A DNA stretch of 7,484 nucleotides from Moraxellaceae bacterium (GTDB taxonomy: Bacteria; Pseudomonadota; Gammaproteobacteria; Pseudomonadales; UBA3067): assembly GCA_002401525.1 (NCBI GenBank), contig NVTH01000024.1, positions 5,926-13,409 of the forward strand, read 5' to 3'. A program made the translations under genes and the position numbers. A model generated the notes under the pieces. It was given only the letters and a program-made list of their open reading frames with translations, was not told the origin of the DNA and made no database searches. Of this stretch, positions 1 to 6,657 are shown piece by piece. Positions within the stretch are counted from its first letter, which is position 1. Each line of letters starts with the position of its first letter.

Positions 1-272
1 GCCCAGCAGCAGAGTTCGATTAAGGGCGCTGGGATAACGGCTTCTTCATCGAGGCAACTGAGGGCGTGTTTGAGTTTGCTGGGATCAATGTCGGTGTGAG
101 AGTGGACGTTGAGTAGAACGCCGACTAACTTTCGACTGCCGAACGGTACCAGAAAGCGTTGCCCTGGGGTAAACGTGTCCGGGTGGCTGCCGTGCGGTGG
201 AAGATAATCGAAGCGGCGACGGAGGGGCGAGGGAACGGCAATCTGAAGAAATTGTTGGCTCTGAGGATCCAC
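1..272 (-). CDS. priA: Primosomal protein N' (PriA helicase), N-terminal fragment
   Basis: PriA is the 3'-to-5' helicase that recognises stalled or collapsed forks and reloads the replisome. Only the first 90 codons are present; the gene runs off the left edge. The visible part is the 3'-DNA-binding domain at the N-terminus of the family: residues 11-23 read IAVPSPLRRRFDY, like the family opening (A-x-P-x-P-L-x-x-x-FDY), and residues 36-52 (PGQRFLVPFGSRKLVGV) match the conserved P-G-x-R-x-x-VPFG-x-R segment. Residues 70-90 align with the next family block before the helicase core. The start is uncertain. The frame has no ATG; a GTG at 272-270 is the only usual start between an upstream in-frame stop and the conserved block, and no clear Shine-Dalgarno precedes it. 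The gene is divergent from rpmE, as in E. coli. The identification is sequence-based and firm; the helicase motifs lie outside the window. Confidence 0.9.
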   Translation of the reverse strand, partial: MDPQSQQFLQIAVPSPLRRRFDYLPPHGSHPDTFTPGQRFLVPFGSRKLVGVLLNVHSHTDIDPSKLKHALSCLDEEAVIPAPLIELCCW

Positions 273-378
273 TATTATTGTATGATGCTGGCTTTGTTGG
301 TGGGATTGGCTGGCAAGCCAAGTCGGTGATGGGCTTGCGGTTTATGCTAGGTCTGCTACAAATTAGTAGGTTCGGGTG

Positions 379-387
379 ATCATATCA
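379..387 (-). promoter_or_regulatory. Predicted priA promoter, extended -10
   Basis: The minus strand reads TGATATGAT from 387 to 379: an extended -10 (TGn) followed by TATGAT, five of six matches to the sigma-70 consensus. No good -35 lies 16-18 bases upstream (about 401-408), which is common for extended -10 promoters. Transcription would begin near 372, giving priA a leader of about 100 nt. This is inferred from sequence only. Confidence 0.5.
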
Positions 388-397
388 TAACTGCCCC

Positions 398-425
398 TTG
401 CGTATGCGCCGTGCTTTGATATGAT
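398..425 (+). promoter_or_regulatory. Predicted rpmE promoter, extended -10
   Basis: TTGCGT at 398-403 (a partial -35), a 16-bp spacer, then TATGAT at 420-425 preceded by TG at 417-418 form a sigma-70 promoter with an extended -10. Transcription would start near 432, about 86 nt before the rpmE start codon. The -35 region overlaps the place where the priA -35 would lie on the other strand, so the two promoters may compete. Strong promoters of this type suit ribosomal protein genes. Confidence 0.6.
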
Positions 426-506
426 ACGCCGTTCGGCGGGAACCGCTACGAGATAGCTAAGATTTATCGTGTCGAATCTCAGTATTTGACAGCATGAATT
501 CGATTC

Positions 507-512
507 AAAGGA
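507..512 (+). promoter_or_regulatory. Ribosome binding site of rpmE
   Basis: AAAGGA lies five bases before the ATG at 518. It decides the start: an in-frame ATG at 494 would add eight residues that the L31 family lacks, and it would place this Shine-Dalgarno inside the coding region. The preceding bases TTTGA (485-489) can pair with TCAAA (505-509), partly covering the site. Confidence 0.75.
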
Positions 513-517
513 TCAAT

Positions 518-736
518 ATGAAAGCGGATATACATCCAAAATACACTGAAATTACAGCAACTTGTAGTTGTGGTAATGCAATACAAACCAGTTCTACTAT
601 TGGTAAAGACATTCACATCGATGTTTGTTCGGCTTGCCACCCTTTTTATACGGGTACGCAAAAAGTAATGGACACCGGTGGTCGTATCGATAAGTTTACT
701 AAACGCTTTGGTTCAATCAAAAGCGCCAAGAAGTAG
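518..736 (+). CDS. rpmE: 50S ribosomal protein L31 (bL31), zinc-binding type
   Basis: bL31 sits on the large ribosomal subunit and helps form an intersubunit bridge with the small-subunit head. The 72-residue product begins MKADIHPKY, the family opening, and ends in the basic tail KSAKK; length matches the usual 70-odd residues. Four cysteines, C16-x-C18 and C37-x-x-C40, are the zinc ligands of the 'C+' form, so this is the zinc-replete paralogue rather than the cysteine-free form made in zinc starvation. The block [11 protein letters not shown] (residues 53-63) is also typical. The ATG at 518 is chosen over 494 from family alignment and Shine-Dalgarno spacing. The gene is monocistronic: divergent from priA, with a terminator about 95 bases after its stop. 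E. coli rpmE is known to be autoregulated through its leader; the ~86-nt leader here would allow the same, but that is inference. Confidence 0.97.
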   Translation: MKADIHPKYTEITATCSCGNAIQTSSTIGKDIHIDVCSACHPFYTGTQKVMDTGGRIDKFTKRFGSIKSAKK

Positions 737-745
737 TCAGGATCA

Positions 746-820
746 GTTTGCCTTGCTCGGTTATTGCTTGCTTAGCGTTTAGATAGAAGCAATCGGTTCT
801 AAGATTTGGTCAAGGTAAAC
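746..820 (+). other. Structured 3' untranslated region of rpmE
   Basis: Ten bases at 746-755 pair with 811-820 (one G-T wobble). Inside, ATTGCTT at 763-769 pairs with AAGCAAT at 787-793, and CTTAG (771-775) could instead pair with CTAAG (799-803). The element sits between the rpmE stop codon and its terminator, so it would be transcribed as the 3' end of the rpmE message. It might protect the message end or be released as a small RNA; only the pairing itself is seen. Confidence 0.4.
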
Positions 821-829
821 ACTTCAAAA

Positions 830-858
830 CAAAAGGCTCCCTTCATGGGGGCCTTTTG
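830..858 (+). terminator. Rho-independent terminator of rpmE
   Basis: A 12-bp stem (830-841 with 847-858, one T-G wobble) closes a five-base loop TTCAT. The lower stem is A-rich on the left and T-rich on the right (CCTTTTG), the usual GC-then-U layout. The run of T is only four bases, and the A-tract on the other side could let it work weakly on the opposite strand. Confidence 0.85.
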
Positions 859-872
859 CGTGTTCAGGAAGT

Positions 873-974
873 GAATTTGGATTGGTCTAGACTTTAAATA
901 TGCGTTAAAGCCGTGAGGCTCAAAAATACCAGGGCGTTAATCTACAAGCCCTTGTGCGCTAGACAACCAAATTC
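873..974. repeat. Imperfect long inverted repeat of unknown function
   Basis: GAATTTGG (873-880) pairs exactly with CCAAATTC (967-974), and GTCTAG (885-890) pairs exactly with CTAGAC (959-964); four bases against two separate the paired blocks. The enclosed part can form further hairpins: CTTTAA/TTAAAG (892-897 with 905-910) or, alternatively, AGCC-GTGA-GGCT (909-920, a GNRA-type loop), and AGGGC/GCCCT (931-935 with 948-952). The whole could be a three-way junction RNA, a cruciform, or the remnant of a small non-autonomous element. I see no flanking target duplication, no T-run after it and no reading frame in it. Confidence 0.45.
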
Positions 975-1177
975 CAATTGCCCATAAATAAAATAATCAG
1001 GCAGGACTTTAGTAAGGCTTGTGATCGCTTGCTGTGGCGCTCGTTTTTGTGCGTGGCCGGCTGTCTATGAGGCTTATTAAGGCGTACTATTGTGCTTATT
1101 AGGCCTATAAGTATCTTATTTGGCCAGCAGGATGAGGAAAAGCCCGTTGGGCAGGTACGAGTGAGCGGTATGCTGCG

Positions 1178-1313
1178 GCTCGGCCCTACTGCTCGGCTCT
1201 ACTAGTGGGTAAGTGGGTAAGTGGGTGAATTTGTAGTAGGTAGTAGGTGGATTTAGTAGGTGGATTTTGAATGACGCAGAAGCCTATAGAATTTTGAAAT
1301 TTTGAAATTTAGA
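1178..1313. repeat. Chain of four short tandem duplications
   Basis: Four arrays of different unit follow one another: a 13-bp unit twice (GCTCGGCCCTACT at 1178-1190 and, with one mismatch, 1191-1203); an 8-bp unit three times (AGTGGGTA at 1204-1211, 1212-1219, and AGTGGGTG at 1220-1227); a 13-bp unit twice exactly (AGTAGGTGGATTT at 1242-1254 and 1255-1267), preceded by a shorter TAGTAGG duplication (1234-1247); and an 8-bp unit three times (AATTTTGA at 1290-1297, 1298-1305, degenerate at 1306-1313). The last array ends five bases before the malic enzyme Shine-Dalgarno. Confidence 0.85.
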
Positions 1314-1329
1314 AGTTGGGAGTTGAATT

Positions 1330-2601
1330 ATGTCCGGTGATTTTAAAAAAGCAGCGTTGGAGTATCACGCCAATCCTCGACCGGGCAAAATCAGCGTGGA
1401 AGTCACTAAGTCCACTGAAACTCAGCAAGATCTTGCTCTCGCCTATAGCCCCGGGGTCGCAGAACCTGTGCGTGAAATCGCCAACGATCCTGAAAATGCT
1501 TATCGCTATACCAGTAAAGGCAACTTAGTCGGAGTGATCAGCGATGGTTCCGCCATTCTAGGCCTGGGCAATTTAGGGCCTTTGGCCAGTAAGCCTGTGA
1601 TGGAGGGCAAAGGCGTGTTATTTAAACGCTTTGCCGGCATCGATGTGTTTGATATCGAGGTGAATTCGGAAAGCCCTCAGGCATTTATTGATACCGTGGT
1701 TCGCATTGCGCCTACTTTTGGCGGCATCAACCTTGAAGACATAAAAGCGCCCGAATGTTTTGAGATTGAGCGAGTTATTAAAGAGCATTGCGATATACCT
1801 GTTTTTCACGACGATCAACATGGCACGGCGATTATTATTTGTGCCGGGTTGTTGAATGCCCTTGAGCTGCGAGGCAAGAAGCTAGAAGACAGCACCATTG
1901 TGTGTGTAGGCGCGGGTGCGGCTGGCGTGGCGTCGATTAAATTGCTCATCGAAATGGGTGCGAAGATTGAAAATATTTTCATGGTCGATCGCAACGGCGT
2001 GATTCATTCCGGACGGGATGATTTGAATCAATACAAAGCGGCTTTTGCGATTGAGACGGATAAGCGCACTTTAGGGGATGCGCTTGAGGGGGCTGATGTA
2101 TTTATTGGGGTGTCTGGGGCGGACTTAATGACGCCAGAAATGCTCAATAAAATGGCGCCCAATCCAGTGGTGTTTGCATTGGCTAATCCTGATCCAGAAA
2201 TTAAACCTGAGCTGGCACATCAAACTCGCGATGATATTATTATTGCCACCGGGCGCAGTGATTATCCCAACCAGGTGAATAATGTATTGGGTTTCCCGTT
2301 TATTTTTCGCGGCGCGCTGGACGTAAGAGCGAGCACGATTAATGAAGCGATGAAGATTGCGGCGGTGCATGCGATTCGGGAGCTGGCGAAGCAGCCCGTG
2401 CCCCAGTCGGTGATTGATGCTTGTGGTGGTGACCCTCTGGAGTTTGGCAGTTGTTATATTATTCCCAAACCCATGGATCCACGCCTGATCGGTGTAGTGT
2501 CGGCTGCAGTGGCGAAGGCGGCAGTGGATACTGGGGTTGCGAAATTACCTTACCCAAGTCATTACCCTCTTGCTTCAGTGGATGATGTGTTTAAATCTTA
2601 A
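1330..2601 (+). CDS. maeB: NAD(P)-dependent malic enzyme, short bacterial form
   Basis: Malic enzyme oxidatively decarboxylates L-malate to pyruvate and CO2 with reduction of NADP or NAD, in the cytoplasm, linking the TCA cycle to pyruvate and reducing power. The 423-residue product carries the full catalytic unit. Residues 39-46 (YSPGVAEP) hold the catalytic tyrosine Y39; MEGKG at 91-95 holds the catalytic lysine K94; E136-D137 and D161-D162 (FHDDQHGTA) are the metal-binding acids. A Rossmann nucleotide site follows, GAGAAG at 194-199 with D220 after the second strand, then ALANPDPE (283-290) and the [10 protein letters not shown] block (314-323). It lacks the C-terminal phosphotransacetylase-like domain of E. 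coli MaeB (about 760 residues) and matches the ~420-residue form of pseudomonads; the symbol is by family. Cofactor preference cannot be read safely. GGGAG at 1318-1322, seven bases upstream, supports the ATG. The gene appears monocistronic, with its own terminator, convergent with ponA. Confidence 0.95.
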   Translation: MSGDFKKAALEYHANPRPGKISVEVTKSTETQQDLALAYSPGVAEPVREIANDPENAYRYTSKGNLVGVISDGSAILGLGNLGPLASKPVMEGKGVLFKRFAGIDVFDIEVNSESPQAFIDTVVRIAPTFGGINLEDIKAPECFEIERVIKEHCDIPVFHDDQHGTAIIICAGLLNALELRGKKLEDSTIVCVGAGAAGVASIKLLIEMGAKIENIFMVDRNGVIHSGRDDLNQYKAAFAIETDKRTLGDALEGADVFIGVSGADLMTPEMLNKMAPNPVVFALANPDPEIKPELAHQTRDDIIIATGRSDYPNQVNNVLGFPFIFRGALDVRASTINEAMKIAAVHAIRELAKQPVPQSVIDACGGDPLEFGSCYIIPKPMDPRLIGVVSAAVAKAAVDTGVAKLPYPSHYPLASVDDVFKS

Positions 2602-2634
2602 ATTAAATTGCCCGACGTTTCGATTTATAGAAAT

Positions 2635-2664
2635 AAAAATAGCCCTTTAATGGGCTATTTTTTT
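2635..2664 (+). terminator. Terminator of the malic enzyme gene, probably bidirectional
   Basis: An 11-bp stem (2635-2645 with 2652-2662) around the loop TTTAAT, with GGGCTA at the top and an unbroken run of seven T at 2658-2664, is a textbook Rho-independent terminator 34 bases after the stop codon. Read from the other strand the stem is followed by a T-rich run as well (complement of AAATAAAAAT), so it could also end ponA transcription, for which I see no nearer terminator. Confidence 0.92.
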
Positions 2665-2668
2665 GTCT

Positions 2669-2748
2669 GAAATATAGCCTGAGGTTTTGAGATGTAGTCT
2701 GAGATGTAGTCTGAGATATAGCCTGAGATATGGTTTGGAATATAATCC
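2669..2748. repeat. Degenerate 12-bp tandem repeat between convergent genes
   Basis: Units of about 12 bases with consensus GAGATRTAGYCT follow one another: 2669-2680, a short 8-base unit at 2681-2688, then 2689-2700 and 2701-2712 (identical), 2713-2724, 2725-2736 and 2737-2748 (progressively diverged). The array begins just after the malic enzyme terminator and ends 77 bases before the ponA stop. It would be transcribed as the ponA 3' untranslated region. Every frame of the consensus unit is either closed by a stop or has no start signal, so I do not call it coding. Confidence 0.85.
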
Positions 2749-2825
2749 GTAGGTGTGGTTATTAAACCGTGCGACTGCAAAGCGGGGGTTTGGTGATTCA
2801 GTACTAAAGGCCAAATCTAGCAATA

Positions 2826-5405
2826 TCAGAATATGGTTTGTTGTTCGTCTCCATCCTCTACGGAGGTGGCCGATTGCTGGGATTGCGCTATTCGGGCGGG
2901 GGCATACTGTTCTCGAAAGATTTCGAATATGGCGTTCTTCTGCCCAGGAGCCGCCGCTAAACCTGTTTCCGGATCGATGCGAAGGGTGACTAATCCATCC
3001 GGTCGCGGTGCCGGTAAGTCGGGCATGTTCTTGAGCGCTTTGCCCATGTAGTCAATCCAGATGGGCAAGGCTGCGGTGCCGCCATATTCTCTAGCACCAA
3101 GGGAGCTGGGGTTATCGAAACCTACCCAGGTGGTCGTGGTTAAATTAGGATTGAAGCCTGAGAACCACGCGTCTTTTTGATCGTTAGTGGTGCCGGTTTT
3201 ACCTGCAATATCGTTTCTGCGTAATTTAAGCGCTCTTCGCCCCGTGCCTTTTCGAATCACGTCTTGCATCATATTAACGATTAAATAGTTCACCTGGGGT
3301 GTCATTACCTGAGGCGCTAAAGGCAAAGGCTCTTGGATGGCTTCAGGTTCATTCAGCGTCTGGTCGGGTTCTTCCATTTCGTCAAAGCTTGCCGGCAAAC
3401 TTTGTAATACTGCCACCTCAGCTAAATCGAATTCTTCTTCTTGCGGGGCGGCTGGGTTGTCTTGGGCTTCTTTAGGGTCTTCGTCCGAGGGTTGGGGGCA
3501 TGCTTTGCAGACGGTGGGTGGGCGCGCGGAAAAAATCAGCTCGCCGTCAGTGTTTTCAATTTTAGAAATCAAATAAGGATCGACGAGATAGCCTCCATTG
3601 GCAATGACGGCGTAACCTCGCGCAATTTCAATTGGGGCTAGTGTGGCGCTGCCTAGCGCGAGTGATAAATCGGTGGGCAGCTTTTCGGGATCGAAGCCAA
3701 AGTTTTTAACGTATCGGATGGTGTTGCCAATACCCACTTTGCGGAGCAATCGAATGGAGACCAGGTTTCGAGATTTATAGAGTGCTTGGCGCAGTCGTGT
3801 GGGCCCGTAAAATTTTCCGCTGGAATTTTCGGGTCTCCAGGTGGTTTCGAGTTTGCTGTCATTGAATACCACAGGAGCGTCATTAATCATCGAGGCGGGG
3901 GTGAAGCCACTGTGGAGAGCGGAGGAATAAATAAAAGGTTTAAAGTTTGATCCTGGTTGGCGACCGGCTTGGGTGGCACGATTGAAATTGCTGAGATTAA
4001 AGCTGAAGCCGCCGATAAGACTGACAATGGCACCATCGCCTGGGTTTAGGGAAATGAGTGCGCCTTGTGCCAGCGGGATCTGGGTTAGATTCCAAAGCGG
4101 TAGCTCAAGGGCGGGGTGATCATCGGTGTCAAGTTCGCTTTCAATGGTTTGGGTGCGGTTCGACGCAGTGACATGAATGATGTCGCCGACCGATAAGGTG
4201 TCGGAGATAAATTCTGGCGCAGGGCCTTGTCTGTTAATCGAAATAAAGGCGCGTGCCCAGGCGATACTTTCATGGTCTAGATAAATCACAGAACCATTTT
4301 TAAGTAATGCGCTAGCGAAGTCGGGGCCTATATCAAATACGATCGCGGCCAATATTTCGCCGCTTTGAGGGATGTTTTCGAGGGCGTCGATGAGTTCTTC
4401 CTGAGAGGTGTAAGCGTCGATGCTCAACTGTCGCACTGCGCCGCGATAGCCGTGGCGCTGGTCGTAGTCCATAAGGCCTTTTCTAACCGCATTATGAGCA
4501 AAAATTTGATTGCTTGACTGAATGGTGGTGGTGACAATATAGCCGTCGCTGTAGAGGCCTTGACCGTATTGTTTTAGCAGCTGGCTGCGTACCATCTCGG
4601 CGATGTAGGGCGCATTTAATTCGGATTTTAAGCCGTGATTTTTGGCGCTCACGGGTTCGTGGATTGCTTGCTCGAATGCTGCTTGTTGGATGTACCCCAA
4701 ATTCAGCATGCGCTGGAGAATCCAATCGCGTCGTTCCAAGGCTCGTTTTGGATTGCTGATGGGGTTGGCTCTTGACGGCGCCTTGGGCAGGGAGGCAAGC
4801 ATGGCGTGCTGAGCTAACGAAAGCTGGCTGACGTCTTTGCCGTAATATACCTGAGCGGCTGCGCCAAAGCCGTAGGCTCGATGCCCTAGGAATATTTTAT
4901 TAAGGTAGAGCGCGAGGATTTCTTCTTTATTGAGATCACTTTCGATTTCTAGAGCCAGCAATATTTCATTAAACTTTCTTTTAAAGGTTCTTTCTTTCGA
5001 GAGGAAGAAGTTTTTAGCCACCTGCATGGTGATGGTGCTTCCCCCTGATTTGATTGAACCTGTCTTAATTAAATCGACCGCTGCGCGGATCAAGGCTTTG
5101 ATGGAAATGCCGGGATGCTGGAAAAATTGGTCGTCTTCGGCTGCCAGAATGGCATTCACTAGCGGGCTTGGAGTATCGCTGTAGGAAAGGGGGATACGGC
5201 GGATTTTTCCAAATTCCGCGATCAATTTGTGATCAGCGGAAAACACTTTTAATGGCGTCTGAAATTTAACTTCTCGAAGGCTTTCAGTTTGGGGCAGATT
5301 AGGGGCCAGATAGAGATACGCCCCACTTAAAATGAGCGCTGTTCCACAGAGTAGAGAGATAGTCAGCCATTGTAGTAAAGCTAGAAACAGTCGGACTTGC
5401 TTCAT
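2826..5405 (-). CDS. mrcA: Penicillin-binding protein 1A, bifunctional peptidoglycan synthase
   Basis: Class A PBPs polymerise lipid II into glycan strands and cross-link the stem peptides. The 859-residue product (E. coli MrcA is 850) opens with a short cytoplasmic tail and one membrane anchor (about residues 6-33), putting the rest in the periplasm. The GT51 glycosyltransferase domain has EDDQFFQHPG at 90-99 with catalytic E90, GGSTITMQ at 121-128, and KEEILALYLNKIFLG at 160-174. A beta-rich middle region (about 315-440) fits the OB/docking domain of PBP1A. The transpeptidase has SNFK at 486-489 (nucleophile S486, K489), SRN at 545-547 and KTGT at 736-739. Between the SRN and KTG motifs lies a CxxC (C633, C636) followed by an acidic, proline-rich linker (about 637-700); E. 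coli has a comparable CPEC and insert there. The ATG at 5405 has only a weak Shine-Dalgarno. The gene is divergent from pilM; the name ponA is used in pseudomonads. Confidence 0.97.
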   Translation of the reverse strand: MKQVRLFLALLQWLTISLLCGTALILSGAYLYLAPNLPQTESLREVKFQTPLKVFSADHKLIAEFGKIRRIPLSYSDTPSPLVNAILAAEDDQFFQHPGISIKALIRAAVDLIKTGSIKSGGSTITMQVAKNFFLSKERTFKRKFNEILLALEIESDLNKEEILALYLNKIFLGHRAYGFGAAAQVYYGKDVSQLSLAQHAMLASLPKAPSRANPISNPKRALERRDWILQRMLNLGYIQQAAFEQAIHEPVSAKNHGLKSELNAPYIAEMVRSQLLKQYGQGLYSDGYIVTTTIQSSNQIFAHNAVRKGLMDYDQRHGYRGAVRQLSIDAYTSQEELIDALENIPQSGEILAAIVFDIGPDFASALLKNGSVIYLDHESIAWARAFISINRQGPAPEFISDTLSVGDIIHVTASNRTQTIESELDTDDHPALELPLWNLTQIPLAQGALISLNPGDGAIVSLIGGFSFNLSNFNRATQAGRQPGSNFKPFIYSSALHSGFTPASMINDAPVVFNDSKLETTWRPENSSGKFYGPTRLRQALYKSRNLVSIRLLRKVGIGNTIRYVKNFGFDPEKLPTDLSLALGSATLAPIEIARGYAVIANGGYLVDPYLISKIENTDGELIFSARPPTVCKACPQPSDEDPKEAQDNPAAPQEEEFDLAEVAVLQSLPASFDEMEEPDQTLNEPEAIQEPLPLAPQVMTPQVNYLIVNMMQDVIRKGTGRRALKLRRNDIAGKTGTTNDQKDAWFSGFNPNLTTTTWVGFDNPSSLGAREYGGTAALPIWIDYMGKALKNMPDLPAPRPDGLVTLRIDPETGLAAAPGQKNAIFEIFREQYAPARIAQSQQSATSVEDGDEQQTIF

Positions 5406-5461
5406 TTGATTTTTTGGAATAATAAGAGCTTAGGGAGTGATTGATATTTAACGAATTACGC

Positions 5462-5510
5462 GCTTAGCCATTATAAGCCTTATTAGTGACTATAAATCAA
5501 CTTGCTAAGC
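5462..5510. promoter_or_regulatory. Inverted repeat in the divergent ponA/pilM control region
   Basis: GCTTAGC at 5462-5468 is the exact reverse complement of GCTAAGC at 5504-5510. A second pair, TTATA (5471-5475) and TATAA (5491-5495), lies inside but has a slightly different centre. The right arm overlaps a possible pilM -35 (TTGCTA at 5502-5507, with TTTACT 17 bases on at 5525-5530), and the left arm covers the predicted ponA start of transcription. A shared operator is possible but not shown; either pilM promoter guess (TATAAA at 5491, or 5502-5530) is weak. Confidence 0.35.
5470..5475 (-). promoter_or_regulatory. Predicted ponA/mrcA promoter -10
   Basis: The minus strand reads TATAAT at 5475-5470, a perfect sigma-70 -10 hexamer. 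The best -35, TTGATT, lies 19 bases further upstream, longer than ideal. Transcription would start near 5463, giving ponA a leader of about 58 nt. The site touches the left arm (5462-5468) of an inverted repeat. Confidence 0.45.
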
Positions 5511-5571
5511 CACCTAGTGTAGTATTTACTTTGGGTAGATGTATTAAACCTGAATTTTTCGAGTTAACTAA

Positions 5572-6656
<1,085 letters not shown>

Positions 6657-6657
<1 letters not shown>

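Larger units (their letters stand above)
859..1329. other. Gene-free stretch between rpmE and the malic enzyme gene
   Basis: I see no convincing coding sequence, tRNA or other RNA gene of a known family here on either strand. It holds the long inverted repeat at 873-974, a direct repeat (GCTTATTAAGGC at 1072-1083, and GCTTATTAGGC at 1094-1104), a small hairpin with GGCC and ATAAG/CTTAT arms at 1102-1125, and the chain of tandem duplications at 1178-1313. A possible malic enzyme -10 (TATAGAAT, 1285-1292) has no well-placed -35. In Pseudomonas aeruginosa the interval between rpmE and the malic enzyme gene holds genes; none is seen here. Confidence 0.6.

Noticed and set aside
85..321. Minus-strand 78-codon open frame with an ATG near 321
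   Set aside because: It overlaps priA in another frame. Its product is Ser/Pro/Arg-rich with no family resemblance, while the neighbouring frame gives clear PriA sequence.
494..517. Upstream ATG that would lengthen L31 by eight residues
   Set aside because: L31 proteins begin at the MK-x-DIHP segment, and the Shine-Dalgarno at 507-512 fits the ATG at 518.
902..940. GCGTTAA repeats (902-908 and 934-940) inside the long inverted repeat, suggesting an integron attC site
   Set aside because: The flanking bases do not fit the GTTRRRY/RYYYAAC core boxes at the expected ends, and there is no integrase or cassette gene.
1142..1156. GCCC-GTT-GGGC hairpin with a T-run on the minus strand as a terminator
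   Set aside because: The stem is only four base pairs and no minus-strand gene lies upstream of it.
1618..2370. Minus-strand open frames within the malic enzyme gene
   Set aside because: They are antisense shadows of a full-length enzyme with every catalytic motif intact.
2669..2748. 12-bp array read as a repeat peptide or as a CRISPR
   Set aside because: Stops interrupt it or no start signal exists, and there are no distinct spacers between units.
2753..5184. Several plus- and minus-strand open frames of 60-85 codons overlapping ponA
   Set aside because: All lie inside or across the strong PBP1A reading frame in other frames, with low-complexity products and no ribosome binding context.
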